64,000 nucleotides of DNA. Origin: Hyphomicrobiales bacterium (GTDB lineage: Bacteria; Pseudomonadota; Alphaproteobacteria; Rhizobiales; Rhizobiaceae). The notes beneath the pieces are model-generated. The model did not search any database. It was not told the DNA's origin and saw only the letters and a program-made list of their open reading frames with translations. How positions within the stretch are numbered: the stretch's first letter is position 1; the number at the start of each line of letters is the position of its first letter. The DNA lies in the NCBI GenBank assembly GCA_900470965.1, contig UCCS01000030.1:1-64000 (forward strand). The letters run 5' to 3'. Below are positions 8,043-16,966 of this stretch, piece after piece. A program made the translations under genes and the position numbers.

Positions 8043-8744
8043 TCAGGCGGTTTCGGCGTATTCGGCACCATCGGGCTCGCGCAGCACATAGCCGCGGCCC
8101 CAGACGGTTTCGATGTAATTGGCGCCGCCGGCAGCATTTGCGAGCTTCTTGCGCAGCTTGCAGATGAAGACGTCGATGATCTTCAGTTCCGGCTCGTCCA
8201 TACCGCCATAGAGGTGGTTCAGGAACATTTCCTTGGTGAGCGTGGTGCCCTTGCGGAGCGAGAGAAGCTCCAGCATCTGATATTCCTTGCCCGTCAGGTG
8301 GACGCGTTGGCCGCCGACTTCGACGGTCTTGGCGTCGAGGTTGACGATAAGCTCGCCCGTGATGATGACCGACTGGGCATGACCCTTGGAACGGCGGACG
8401 ATGGCGTGGATACGGGCGACGAGCTCGTCCTTGTGGAACGGCTTGGTCATGTAGTCGTCGGCGCCGAAGCCGAGACCACGAACCTTGTCTTCGATGCCGG
8501 CCATGCCCGAGAGGATGAGGATCGGCGTCTTGACCTTCGACAGGCGGAGAGTGCGCAGCACTTCGTATCCGGACATGTCGGGAAGGTTCAGATCGAGAAG
8601 GATGATATCGTAATCATACAACTTGCCCAGATCCACGCCTTCTTCGCCGAGATCTGTCGTATAAACATTAAAACTCTCAGATTTGAGCATCAGTTCGATG
8701 CTCTGCGCCGTAGCGCTATCATCCTCGATGAGAAGTACCCGCAT
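8043..8744 (-). CDS. ctrA: Cell-cycle master response regulator CtrA
   Basis: OmpR-type response regulator that controls DNA replication, division, flagellar and envelope genes in alphaproteobacteria. The 233-residue protein begins [20 protein letters not shown]; the receiver has the phospho-acceptor Asp in [11 protein letters not shown] (about D51), and the winged-helix DNA-binding domain ends with GRGYVLREP. The C-terminal residues AETA are hydrophobic/small as in members degraded by ClpXP. An upstream extension of the frame to 8840 is open, but AAGGGGAT before the ATG at 8744 and family alignment from memory support this start. Activated through ChpT, encoded about 600 bases away. Confidence 0.96.
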   Translation of the reverse strand: MRVLLIEDDSATAQSIELMLKSESFNVYTTDLGEEGVDLGKLYDYDIILLDLNLPDMSGYEVLRTLRLSKVKTPILILSGMAGIEDKVRGLGFGADDYMTKPFHKDELVARIHAIVRRSKGHAQSVIITGELIVNLDAKTVEVGGQRVHLTGKEYQMLELLSLRKGTTLTKEMFLNHLYGGMDEPELKIIDVFICKLRKKLANAAGGANYIETVWGRGYVLREPDGAEYAETA

Positions 8745-8832
8745 AATTATCCCCTTTACCGCCGCCGAAAGGTGGCATGGCCCCCTACGCGATACCGAAT
8801 AAGCTACGTGATTTGGAAGCTGCCACGAAATG

Positions 8833-8848
8833 GTTAACAAATTCTAAT
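8833..8848 (-). promoter_or_regulatory. Partial CtrA box upstream of ctrA
   Basis: On the minus strand ATTA-N7-TTAAC matches the CtrA consensus TTAA-N7-TTAAC at seven of nine fixed positions, with a perfect right half. It is about 90 bases before the ctrA start, a place fitting autoregulation. Confidence 0.35.
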
Positions 8849-9007
8849 TCACTCTGGCAAGGAGTATCGAATTTATTAAATAATTTTTCCATTTCCCTGT
8901 TTTCCAATGGGAATCTCGAAGCGCAACTCTCAACTTCAACATTAAGAATATGCGCTAAGTGATTCATCCGACTCGCTAATGAAAAGGTTCGGCTTTCCTG
9001 TCCTGGT

Positions 9008-9023
9008 GTTTACCGAGCCTTAA
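9008..9023 (-). promoter_or_regulatory. CtrA-like box between ctrA and fliJ
   Basis: On the minus strand TTAA-GGCTCGG-TAAAC matches TTAA-N7-TTAAC with one mismatch. It lies about 160 bases before fliJ and 265 before ctrA, so either could be the target. Confidence 0.4.
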
Positions 9024-9180
9024 ATCATCGGGCCTATCATTAACGATGCCCGTAAACGAAAGGTTACCAGCGGTAGGTTTTTGTTAATATCGCAGGAAAT
9101 TTTTTAGCAAACCGTGTCAAAGCGGCGCGCAAGGGCGGTTTCAAGTTGAGCCGGGGTCTCGCATCACGGGAGTAATGCGT

Positions 9181-9531
9181 ATGAAGTCGCGAGAGAGCCT
9201 CGTTCGCCTGAAAGAGTTTCAGGTTAACGAAAAACGTCGTCAGCTGCAGCAGTTGCAGATGATGATGTCCGAATTTGAACGGATGACGAAGGATCTGGAG
9301 AGCCAGATCGTCGTCGAGGAAAAGAAGTCCGGTATTTCCGACCCGAATCACTTTGCATATCCGACCTTCGCCAAGGCCGCACGTCAGCGCGCCGACAATC
9401 TTCAGGTTTCGATCAAGGAACTGAAGGTTCAGGAGGAGGCGCTGGAATTGGCGCTTGAGGAAATGCAGGCGGAATATGCCAGGGCAACGGCGCTCGAAGA
9501 GCGTGATGGCGCGGTTCGCGTCCGGGCCTGA
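9181..9531 (+). CDS. fliJ: Flagellar export protein FliJ-like
   Basis: A 116-residue, highly charged helical protein with heptad spacing throughout (for example KRRQLQQLQMMMSEFERM), matching FliJ, the soluble coiled-coil chaperone and stalk of the flagellar type III ATPase complex. I choose the ATG at 9181, which is eight bases after a GGGAG site; the ATG at 9175 is too close to it. No other flagellar gene is adjacent, but location beside ctrA fits rhizobia as I remember them. A strong terminator follows. The family is short and poorly conserved, so the name rests on size, composition and context. Confidence 0.72.
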   Translation: MKSRESLVRLKEFQVNEKRRQLQQLQMMMSEFERMTKDLESQIVVEEKKSGISDPNHFAYPTFAKAARQRADNLQVSIKELKVQEEALELALEEMQAEYARATALEERDGAVRVRA

Positions 9532-9577
9532 CGAATGTTGCAGGCGCCGGTCACGGCGCCTTGGGGGATAACCACAG

Positions 9578-9622
9578 AAGCCATGCATGACGGGCGCGGT
9601 GTCCGTCATGCATGGCTTTTGG
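9578..9622. terminator. Bidirectional terminator after fliJ
   Basis: AGCCATGCATGACGG (9579-9593) and its exact complement (9603-9617) form a 15-base-pair stem with a nine-base loop, followed by TTTT. It lies between convergent fliJ and the acetyltransferase gene. Confidence 0.88.
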
Positions 9623-9647
9623 TGTTTCTTTCGTATGGTGGATGTTC

Positions 9648-9926
9648 TCAGTTTACCACGTCGTTCCATTCCGGATGGCGCTGCGCCTGTGATTTAAAGA
9701 AGGGGCAGAGCGGGATGATCTTCCAGCCGCCCTCGCGAGCCGCCTCGACCGCATGAAGGGCGAGTGCCTGGCCGACGCCCTTGCCGCGCAAAGCGTCCGG
9801 CACGCCGGTATGATCGATGATGATGAGTTTCGGTGATGTGCGGGAATAGGTCATTTCCGCTTCATGGCCTTCCAGCGTCGCAACATAGCGGCCGCCGGAG
9901 GTGTTTTCTTCAATCCTGATATCCAT
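9648..9926 (-). CDS. Small GNAT-type N-acetyltransferase (YjdJ-like)
   Basis: A 92-residue protein with the compact GNAT fold of the N-acetyltransferase_CG family. The acetyl-CoA pyrophosphate-binding loop is seen in ALRGKGVGQALALHAV, preceded by the strand KLIIIDHTGV and followed by the family sequence IIPLCPFFKSQAQRHPEW. The start at 9926 has AGGAGA seven bases upstream; an open extension to 9980 has no such site. The substrate is not known for this family. It is divergent from the PqiA-like gene. Confidence 0.85.
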   Translation of the reverse strand: MDIRIEENTSGGRYVATLEGHEAEMTYSRTSPKLIIIDHTGVPDALRGKGVGQALALHAVEAAREGGWKIIPLCPFFKSQAQRHPEWNDVVN

Positions 9927-10029
9927 GTCTGTCTCCTGACGAATTATGTGATCGCGAACGTGACATGGCGGCATCGGCATGCCAAGCCGTAGCGGCAGGA
10001 GACAGTGTGTTCAAAGGGGAGGCGGAAAA

Positions 10030-10494
10030 TTGAACAGGCTTTCGGCGGTCCGGCCCGTTCTATTGGTGACGGCGCCGTTTCTACTGGCGCTTGGCCTCGT
10101 GTTGCCGCTCATCCGCTTCGAGAAGCTCTGGTTCTTCGACGAGACGCCGTCACTGCTGGAAATCGTGGCTTCGCTCTGGAATGGAGGTGACGTGGCGCTT
10201 GCGGCACTGGTTGCGCTCGTCTCGATCGTATTGCCGGTTTTGAAAATGATCGGGATCGCGGCTGAATCCATGGCTGCCGGCGGCACCGGCAGCCTGTTTT
10301 ATCGCAACGTCGTGCCGCATCTGTCCAAGTGGTCCATGATGGACGTGCTGCTCGTCGCGATCGTGATTGCGGCAGCGAAGACGACGGGACTTGCGAATGC
10401 GTTTACGCAACCCGGCCTCTGGTGTTACGCGGCCTCGGCAATGATTTCGGGCCTTCTTCATTCCCTCGAGGGAAATGCGTCCGGCCCGAAATAA
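10030..10494 (+). CDS. Paraquat-inducible protein A family membrane protein
   Basis: A 154-residue membrane protein with about four hydrophobic helices (near LLVTAPFLLALGLVLPL, ALAALVALVSIVLPVLKM, MDVLLVAIVIAAAKTTG, YAASAMISGLLHS). The order and the segment LSKWSMMDVLLVA match one PqiA module; full PqiA has two, so this is a single-module member. PqiA-type proteins work with MCE lipid transport systems in the envelope, but no MCE gene is near. The start is a TTG at 10030, seven bases after GGGAGG. It converges with sciP. Confidence 0.8.
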   Translation: MNRLSAVRPVLLVTAPFLLALGLVLPLIRFEKLWFFDETPSLLEIVASLWNGGDVALAALVALVSIVLPVLKMIGIAAESMAAGGTGSLFYRNVVPHLSKWSMMDVLLVAIVIAAAKTTGLANAFTQPGLWCYAASAMISGLLHSLEGNASGPK

Positions 10495-10509
10495 TCAAAT
10501 CGAATGGAA

Positions 10510-10785
10510 TCAGTGGCGGTACTGCTGGATGCGCGTAGTGCGCAGGCCGGCGAGACCATGGCTGTTGATGGAGGACTGCCAGGAAAGGAATTCTTCGACA
10601 GTAAGCGTGTAACGCTCACAGGCTTCTTCCAAGCTCAACAGGCCACCGCGAACAGCCGCGACAACCTCTGCCTTCCGGCGGATGACCCAGCGCCGCGTGT
10701 TCGGCGGCGGAAGATCCGCAATCGTCAGGGGGCTGCCATCGGGGCCGATGACATATTTCACTCGGGGACGTATCATTTCGGTCAT
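10510..10785 (-). CDS. sciP: CtrA inhibitor SciP (DUF1153)
   Basis: A 91-residue DUF1153 protein. In Caulobacter, SciP binds CtrA and blocks activation of its target promoters in new daughter cells. The strongly conserved core is present (KYVIGPDGSPLTIADLPPP, RRKAEVVAAVRGGLLSLEEA, GLAGLRTTRIQQYR) and forms a helix-turn-helix. An upstream in-frame extension to 10836 is open, but the family start MTE and a GAGAG site upstream favour 10785. TTAA-N7-CTAAA at 10837-10852 is a weak CtrA-like box in its upstream region. Its position 1.7 kb from ctrA and chpT places three cell-cycle regulators together. Confidence 0.92.
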   Translation of the reverse strand: MTEMIRPRVKYVIGPDGSPLTIADLPPPNTRRWVIRRKAEVVAAVRGGLLSLEEACERYTLTVEEFLSWQSSINSHGLAGLRTTRIQQYRH

Positions 10786-11184
10786 TGGACTCTCTACACA
10801 ACGCAAGACCACGGGCGCCACTCTAACTTGCCACATTTAAAAATTGCCTAAACGCATCGTAAGACTTTGATAATAACTTTAGACGCGCTCCCGGAGGGCT
10901 GATTTGCTGGCCCCTGCCGTTACGTCAATTTGATGCGGCTGCATGGGAGCCATGCGGAATAAATGTTACATATTTCTTCTGGATAATTTTATAAGCGCTG
11001 CAACATAAGTTGAGCGCAAAGACTTCGTCTCCGTTGCTCTCGCAGTATCAATAAAGATTGCCGTTTGAATGCTTCGTATCCTTCGGATGCGGGGCAGATG
11101 CCGTCTTTCCTGATCGTCCGGCGCGTCCAATCCGCTGCCGGTTGCGAGGCCGAGCCGAAGCGAGGCCCGTGAAGGAATAAGAGA
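10786..11184. other. Intergenic region between sciP and luxR-type gene
   Basis: About 400 bases, AT-rich in the middle, between two divergent genes. Apart from the weak CtrA-like box mentioned under sciP I see no gene, terminator or clear repeat. Confidence 0.5.
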
Positions 11185-11931
11185 ATGAAGAGACGTGAAC
11201 GCGCAGTCCGCGACTGCGCCGATGATGCCGCATTTTCTGCGTTCGAGGCCCGTTCTGCGGGCATTTCCGCTGTCGACGGTGCAAGCCGCCTGGACGAGCT
11301 GACGAAGGCCGCCGGGTTCGAATTCCATCTGTTTTCCGTATTCCCGCGCGGGGACCGGACGGCCTTTCTCGAGAACAAGCTGATCAGCAACTGGCCGCAG
11401 AGCCTCGTCAACTTTTACGAGGAGGCGGACCTCTTCTATTGCAGCAAACTGGTCGCTGTCATGAAGCGCACGATCATGCCTGTCTTCTGCGAAGAGGGGT
11501 CTTTTGGTGGCAATGCAGCGAATCAGGAAAACCGCCGTCTGAACACGATGTTTCAGATGCACGGGCTGAAGCATACGTTCGCATTCGCGCTGCACGACGC
11601 TGACCTGAAACAATACATCTTCGCCTTTTCGGGCGCGCGTGCCATGCCCACTCGCGAAGAAGCGACGACGCTGATTTATGGCTGTATGGAGCTTCTGGAC
11701 ACGCTGCCGGGCGACGAGAAGCCGCAAGACCGGCCCTCGGAAAGCCTCACCCGGCGCGAGATCGAATGCCTGCGCTGGTCGGCCGCAGGCAAGAGCAGCG
11801 ACGAAATTGCGATCATTCTCGATCTCTCATCGCATACGGTGGTGGGATATCTGAAGAGCGCGATGCGCAAACTGGATTCGGTCAACCGCATGCAAGCCGT
11901 CGCCCGGGCATTTCGGTATCGGCTGCTGTAG
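11185..11931 (+). CDS. LuxR-family transcriptional regulator with N-terminal sensing domain
   Basis: A 248-residue regulator. The C-terminal LuxR helix-turn-helix is clear (LTRREIECLRWSAAGKSSDE, then HTVVGYLKSAMRKLDSVNR). The N-terminal 170 residues have the size of an autoinducer-binding domain and contain aromatic residues such as NWPQSLVNFYEEADLF, but I cannot confirm that it binds a homoserine lactone; several rhizobial relatives are solo regulators with no cognate synthase. No luxI-type gene is in the window. AAGGA lies before the ATG at 11185. It converges with the exopolysaccharide sugar transferase gene 24 bases away, which may be a target. Confidence 0.85.
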   Translation: MKRRERAVRDCADDAAFSAFEARSAGISAVDGASRLDELTKAAGFEFHLFSVFPRGDRTAFLENKLISNWPQSLVNFYEEADLFYCSKLVAVMKRTIMPVFCEEGSFGGNAANQENRRLNTMFQMHGLKHTFAFALHDADLKQYIFAFSGARAMPTREEATTLIYGCMELLDTLPGDEKPQDRPSESLTRREIECLRWSAAGKSSDEIAIILDLSSHTVVGYLKSAMRKLDSVNRMQAVARAFRYRLL

Positions 11932-11955
11932 CAGCCGATACCCTTACTTCTCCAA

Positions 11956-12681
11956 TCAGAAGCCTTTGCCGCCATTCAGCTCGGAAATCAGCGTTCCGAT
12001 GATGATGCGGATGTCCATCAATATCGAGAAGTTCTCGACATAGTGGAGATCGCTGGCGATGCGGGCGCGCGCCTTGGCCGGACGGTCTGTCGGGCCGCGC
12101 AGGCCGCGCATCTGCGCCAGACCAGTGATGCCCGGACGCATGGCGTGGCGGTGATGATATTCCGGAACCAGCTCTTCATAGAGCATGCCGCCGGCACGCA
12201 TGCCGATTGCATGGCAACGCGGCCCGACAACCGACATGTCACCCTTGAGCACGTTGAGGAGCTGCGGCAGCTCGTCAATGTTCGAACGGCGCAGGAAGGC
12301 ACCGACGCGGGTAACGCGGGGGTCATTCTTGACCGTTTGTGCAACGCCGGTGACGTCTTGCATATCCGTACGCATGGAACGGAACTTGTAGACCTTGATG
12401 GCGCGGCAATTCTTGCCCCAGCGGGTCTGCTTGAAGAGCACTGGACCGCGGCTGTCCATCTTGATCAGGGCTGCGACGACCAGAAGAAGCGGAGCAAGCA
12501 CGATAAGTGCGCTGATCGAGGCAAAAATGTCGAAGGCTCGCTTCAGCACGAACTGCATGGAAGCAGGTGGCGGAACGATGCTGTCAAGTGCGGTAACTGG
12601 GAACCTCGCGTTTACCTGACGAACAGGCGGAACGCGAAAGCTCTCTTCAGAAATACTCTTGTTAAGGTCCATGACGCTCAA
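11956..12681 (-). CDS. ExoY/PssA-type polyprenyl-phosphate sugar transferase
   Basis: Membrane enzyme that starts exopolysaccharide synthesis by moving a sugar phosphate from a UDP-sugar to undecaprenyl phosphate. The 241-residue protein has a variable N-terminal tail, one membrane segment at about 52-73, then the catalytic domain with [22 protein letters not shown], the DELPQ element (in [20 protein letters not shown]) and VVGPR, all family signatures. ExoY of Sinorhizobium transfers galactose and PssA of Rhizobium glucose; I cannot choose between them. It stands alone, with a 676-base non-coding region upstream where complex regulation is likely. Confidence 0.88.
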   Translation of the reverse strand: MSVMDLNKSISEESFRVPPVRQVNARFPVTALDSIVPPPASMQFVLKRAFDIFASISALIVLAPLLLVVAALIKMDSRGPVLFKQTRWGKNCRAIKVYKFRSMRTDMQDVTGVAQTVKNDPRVTRVGAFLRRSNIDELPQLLNVLKGDMSVVGPRCHAIGMRAGGMLYEELVPEYHHRHAMRPGITGLAQMRGLRGPTDRPAKARARIASDLHYVENFSILMDIRIIIGTLISELNGGKGF

Positions 12682-13357
12682 GGATCTACCCTTTGTATTT
12701 TGAAGCTTTCGGCGGTGTCATTCGCTGGCTTGGTTAGCGCCACATTAAGGCACCAGAATGTTAGGCGACGTTTAACCCTACTACATCCTAAATTTGCGAC
12801 ATTTGTTTAACCGAGTCCAGAGAAATTTCGCATCGCAGCAAACTTCGCAGTTGCGTTAAGTTTATGCAAAATCAGGAGTTTTATTTTTCAACCGGGGTTT
12901 TTATTAGGAATCTTATGTGTTTGGCCAGATTCGGAACACAGACGACGGTTGTGATGGGCATGGCTTACACCGTGCCAAAACGCTCCAATCCCGGGTAGGG
13001 CCTACGGATCCCGGTCCCGTTTGGATCGAATTTATTGTCTATTGCGCCGGAGCCGGATGAGCGGAGGCTGTCAGAATTGGTATTCCTAAACTATGGATTT
13101 GATGCCATAATTATGTCTGCCTCTGCGCTGATGTTACCGAAGTCACATGATGGCGGCGGCGGCGATTATGGCGACATTGCGGCGGGAGAGCATGCGACCG
13201 GAAGAAGGGAAGGGTGCGGACTCCGAATCAGAAGTGAAGACCGGAGATGGAACCTACCGGGTGATTTTCCCGGCCGGAGGCATCCAGGCAATGGTGTCGA
13301 ACAGCCCGCTACAATATTGCAGCGACAAAGCTGAAAGACACCGACTTTCGGCGGTCG
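12682..13357. other. Long intergenic region upstream of the sugar transferase gene
   Basis: 676 bases between the start of the sugar transferase gene and the end of cysQ. The first 230 bases are AT-rich and may be promoter. Two short plus-strand frames (13035-13334 and 13147-13476) are open, but they lack convincing starts and the second runs antisense into cysQ, so I do not call them. Confidence 0.5.
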
Positions 13358-14155
13358 CTACGCCCGCTCGAGCGCAGGCTTTGTGCCGCCCCATGAGACG
13401 AAATGGGGATTTGCGAAGTCGAAATCAGCAGCCGCACCGGTTTTGCCGTAGATCAGCGGCTGGCCGTCCATGGTGACAGTCGATCCGCCGGCTGCGCGCA
13501 ACACCGCATCGCCGGCCGCCGTATCCCACTCCATGGTGCGGGTGAAGCGTGGGTAGACGTCGGCCTTGCCTTCTGCCAGCAGGCAGAATTTCAGGGACGA
13601 GCCGATGTTGGTGCATTTGGAGATCGCGTGCCTAGCGAGGAAGAGGCCAGTCTCGGGACTATCATGCCGAAAACTCGCGAGCGCCATACTTTCTGTGGGC
13701 TGTTTGCGCACTTTGATCGGCATTCTCTCCGTTATCGCAAAGTTCTGGTCGATCACTAGTTTCTCTGCGCTTCCGCGCTCGCCGGAAAAAGCGATGCCGA
13801 GCGCCGGGGCATAGACGATACCGGTGACGGGGATGCCATTTTCCACATAGGCGATATTGACGGTGAACTCCTGGCGCTTATCCAGGAATTCGCGGGTGCC
13901 ATCCAGAGGATCGACCAGAAAGAAGGACTTTCCGGCAATATCAGGCACTCTGCCAGCGGCTACCGATTCTTCGGCGATGACGGGGATCTCAGGGAAATCG
14001 CGTTTCAGATACGCCAGTATGATGCGCTCGGCCTCCTGGTCGGCGATCGTCACCGGGCTTGCATCAGCTTTCATTTCCACCGGGCAGCCATCGCAGAAGA
14101 CTTCTATGATGGCTTTGCCGGCTTCGAGTGCCGCCCGTTCAAATGTCTTCAGCAT
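13358..14155 (-). CDS. cysQ: 3'(2'),5'-bisphosphate nucleotidase CysQ
   Basis: Hydrolyses adenosine 3',5'-bisphosphate, a by-product of sulfate assimilation, to AMP and phosphate. The inositol monophosphatase fold motifs are present: AEES (61-64), DPLDGT (82-87) and EWDTAAGDAVL (209-219), which supply the metal ligands. The length of 265 residues is usual. I use the ATG at 14155; an in-frame TTG at 14176 is possible. It is monocistronic here, with a 500-base upstream region. Its cytoplasmic-membrane association is known for the E. coli enzyme only. Confidence 0.88.
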   Translation of the reverse strand: MLKTFERAALEAGKAIIEVFCDGCPVEMKADASPVTIADQEAERIILAYLKRDFPEIPVIAEESVAAGRVPDIAGKSFFLVDPLDGTREFLDKRQEFTVNIAYVENGIPVTGIVYAPALGIAFSGERGSAEKLVIDQNFAITERMPIKVRKQPTESMALASFRHDSPETGLFLARHAISKCTNIGSSLKFCLLAEGKADVYPRFTRTMEWDTAAGDAVLRAAGGSTVTMDGQPLIYGKTGAAADFDFANPHFVSWGGTKPALERA

Positions 14156-14662
14156 ATTCCTGCCGTTCGTCTGCAAATTCGTCTTGAGACCACCGCGCTA
14201 TATATAGTGTATAGGAGGTGCTGCTGCACCCCTTTGCTGGAATCCCGTAACATTAGCACAGGCTCGTGGGGTTTGCACAAAGCGCGTCAGAAGCGATTGC
14301 TCGTGAAATGCCATTTGCAATTGACAGCATCTTCGAGTTTGAAATTTCGTCAATTTCCTTACTTGTGGAACAATTTACGCACAAGGGGAGCGTTTCTGGT
14401 TTCGTTCGGTGCCAAAAGATTAATTGACGAAGCCTGCTCTGGCTAAAAATTTGCCAGTCGATGCCGCTTTTATGTGGATTTTGGTTTGAATTGCGCCATT
14501 TAGGCCTGTTTACCCAAGATTCTGGCGCAATAAATCCTTTTTGTCTTCACATTTCCAACGAAACCGCTATGCAATGCGACTAGTGGCTCGTGTGAAAGCA
14601 CGCGCGATAAAACTAATAAGAGATGCAACTTAAATTTGGTTCGCATCCAGGGGAAATGACAT
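14156..14662. other. Intergenic region upstream of livH
   Basis: About 500 bases, AT-rich, between divergent cysQ and livH. It must contain promoters for both. A 79-codon frame at 14207-14446 begins with GTG and has no upstream ribosome-binding site, so I do not call it. No clear hairpin or repeat. Confidence 0.5.
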
Positions 14663-15565
14663 ATGGAGTATTTTATCCAGCAGCTCTTCAACGGGCTGAC
14701 TCTCGGATCCATCTATGGCCTTGTGGCTATTGGCTATACGATGGTTTACGGCATTATCGGCATGATCAACTTCGCCCATGGCGACATTTTCATGCTCGGT
14801 GGTTTCGCTGCTCTTATCGTCTTTCTCGTTCTCACATCCATCTTTGCAGGTCTTCCGGTAGCCGTGCTGCTGCTGGCAATGCTTGTGGTTGCGATGCTGA
14901 TGACGAGTTTGTGGAATTGGACGATCGAGCGTGTCGCCTACCGCCCGCTGCGCGGTTCTTTCCGCCTGGCGCCGCTGATTACCGCGATCGGCATGTCGAT
15001 CACGCTATCGAACTTCATCCAGGTCACGCAGGGTCCGCGCAACAAGCCGATCCCGCCACTTGTCGGCACGGTTTATAATGTCGGCAATCTCTCGATCTCG
15101 CTGAAGCAGATCATCATCATCATTGTGACCGTCGTCCTGCTCGCCGCCTTCTGGTACATCGTCAACAAGACGGCACTCGGGCGCGCCCAGCGCGCAACGG
15201 AGCAAGACCGCAAGATGGCGGCACTGCTCGGCGTCAATGTCGATCAGACGATCTCCATTACCTTCATCATGGGTGCGGCACTCGCTGCCGTCGCCGGCAC
15301 GATGTACCTGATGTATTATGGTGTCGCCTCGTTCAACGACGGCTTCGTTCCGGGCGTTAAGGCCTTCACTGCAGCCGTTCTCGGCGGCATCGGCTCACTG
15401 CCGGGCGCTGTTCTCGGCGGGCTGATGATCGGCCTTATCGAATCCCTGTGGTCGGCCTATTTCACCATCGCGTACAAGGATGTCGCTACCTTTGCCATTC
15501 TTGCATTCGTGCTGATCTTCAAGCCGACGGGCATTCTCGGCCGGCCGGAAGTCGAGAAGGTATAA
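14663..15565 (+). CDS. livH: Branched-chain amino acid ABC transporter permease LivH
   Basis: Inner-membrane permease of a Leu/Ile/Val-type importer. The protein has about eight hydrophobic helices, and LivH family sequence is seen at the start (FIQQLFNGLTLGSIYGLVAI, GMINFAHGDIFMLGGF) and the C-terminal region (AFTAAVLGGIGSLPGAVLGG), where the EAA-like coupling loop lies. 300 residues is normal. A GGGGA site precedes the ATG by eight bases. First gene of livH-livM-livG-livF-small membrane gene-livK, with three bases before livM. Confidence 0.93.
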   Translation: MEYFIQQLFNGLTLGSIYGLVAIGYTMVYGIIGMINFAHGDIFMLGGFAALIVFLVLTSIFAGLPVAVLLLAMLVVAMLMTSLWNWTIERVAYRPLRGSFRLAPLITAIGMSITLSNFIQVTQGPRNKPIPPLVGTVYNVGNLSISLKQIIIIIVTVVLLAAFWYIVNKTALGRAQRATEQDRKMAALLGVNVDQTISITFIMGAALAAVAGTMYLMYYGVASFNDGFVPGVKAFTAAVLGGIGSLPGAVLGGLMIGLIESLWSAYFTIAYKDVATFAILAFVLIFKPTGILGRPEVEKV

Positions 15566-15568
15566 GTC

Positions 15569-16966
15569 ATGGCAAACATCGACACTTCCGCTGGCAAGTC
15601 CGACGCCGGGCTTGTCCAGAAGGGGCTCAGGGAAGCCTTCTTCTCCGGCCTCATCGCACTTGGCCTGTTCGTTCTCTATGTTGGTCTCGGCACGCAGCAG
15701 AACATCAACAACGAGTTGATCGTCGTTCAGCGCTGGGGATTGCTGGCCATTTTCGTGCTGGTCGCCGCCATCGGCCGTTTCATCGTGGTCGTTTTCGTCA
15801 GGCCGCATCTTGATCAGCGCAAGCTTTCGAAGGCGCGTCGCGGCGATCTTGAGATTTCGACAGAGAAGGGCTTCTTCCGGACGCATTTCCTGAAGATTGC
15901 GCTCGTATTCCTTCTGGTCTATCCGCTTGCCACTGCCTATTTCCTCGGCCCGCAGGGCGCGTTGAAGTGGGTGGACAATTTCGGCATCCAGATCCTGATC
16001 TATGTGATGCTCGCCTGGGGTCTGAACATCGTCGTCGGCCTCGCCGGGTTGCTCGACCTCGGTTACGTCGCCTTCTACGCTGTCGGCGCCTATTCCTATG
16101 CGCTGCTTTCGGCCCATTTCGGCCTGTCCTTCTGGGTTCTGCTGCCGCTCGCCGGCATCTTTGCAGCTCTTTGGGGCGTCATCCTCGGCTTTCCGGTGCT
16201 GCGCCTGCGCGGCGACTATCTGGCGATCGTAACGCTTGCCTTCGGTGAAATCATCCGCCTGGTCATCATCAACTGGACGGAAGTGACCAAGGGCACCTTC
16301 GGTATCTCCGGCATCGCCAAGGCTTCGGTCTTCGGCATCTTGAGCTTCGATGTCGGCAAGGCGAACAATTTCGCCAAGGTTTTCGGCCTGCCGTCATCAT
16401 CGGCCTACTACAAGATCTTCCTGTTCTACGTCATTCTGGCGCTCTGCATGCTGACGGCCTATGTGACGATTCGTCTGCGCCGCATGCCGATCGGCCGTGC
16501 GTGGGAAGCATTGCGCGAGGATGAAATTGCCTGCCGCTCGCTCGGCATCAACACGGTGACGACGAAGCTGACGGCTTTCGCCACAGGTGCGATGTTCGGC
16601 GGTTTCGCCGGCTCCTTCTTCGCCGCCCGCCAGGGCTTCGTCTCGCCGGAATCCTTCGTGTTCCTGGAATCGGCCGTCATCCTCGCCATCGTCGTTCTTG
16701 GCGGCATGGGTTCGCTAACGGGTATTGCGATTGCCGCCGTCGTCATGGTCGGCGGTACGGAAGTGCTCCGCGAAATGGACTTCCTCAAGGTCGTCTTTGG
16801 GCCGGATTTCACGCCGGAACTCTACCGCATGCTGCTCTTCGGCCTTGCCATGGTCATCGTCATGCTGTTCAAGCCGCGCGGTTTCGTCGGTTCGCGTGAA
16901 CCGACAGCCTTCCTCAAGGAGCGCAAGGCGGTATCCGGAAGCTTTACCAAGGAGGGCCATGGTTGA
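15569..16966 (+). CDS. livM: Branched-chain amino acid ABC transporter permease LivM
   Basis: Second permease of the importer, 465 residues. The first 130 residues carry two or three membrane segments and a charged loop before the conserved LivM core begins ([58 protein letters not shown]). The extended N-terminus is also seen in gamma-proteobacterial LivM. The stop TGA overlaps the livG start ATG by one base, so translation is probably coupled. Confidence 0.93.
   Translation: MANIDTSAGKSDAGLVQKGLREAFFSGLIALGLFVLYVGLGTQQNINNELIVVQRWGLLAIFVLVAAIGRFIVVVFVRPHLDQRKLSKARRGDLEISTEKGFFRTHFLKIALVFLLVYPLATAYFLGPQGALKWVDNFGIQILIYVMLAWGLNIVVGLAGLLDLGYVAFYAVGAYSYALLSAHFGLSFWVLLPLAGIFAALWGVILGFPVLRLRGDYLAIVTLAFGEIIRLVIINWTEVTKGTFGISGIAKASVFGILSFDVGKANNFAKVFGLPSSSAYYKIFLFYVILALCMLTAYVTIRLRRMPIGRAWEALREDEIACRSLGINTVTTKLTAFATGAMFGGFAGSFFAARQGFVSPESFVFLESAVILAIVVLGGMGSLTGIAIAAVVMVGGTEVLREMDFLKVVFGPDFTPELYRMLLFGLAMVIVMLFKPRGFVGSREPTAFLKERKAVSGSFTKEGHG

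Larger units (their letters stand above)
8745..9180. other. ctrA/fliJ divergent intergenic region
   Basis: A 436-base AT-rich stretch between the divergent ctrA and fliJ genes. It holds two partial CtrA-type boxes listed separately. I see no further gene or hairpin terminator. The length fits a multi-promoter ctrA upstream region. Confidence 0.6.

Noticed and set aside
13147..13476. Possible small gene upstream of cysQ on the opposite strand.
   Set aside because: It runs antisense into the 3' end of cysQ, and the coding-like part (about 13190-13340) has no recognised homology or clear start.
14207..14446. A 79-codon frame in the livH upstream region.
   Set aside because: GTG start with no upstream ribosome-binding site, odd composition (Cys-Cys-Cys near the start), and it lies in an AT-rich promoter-like area.
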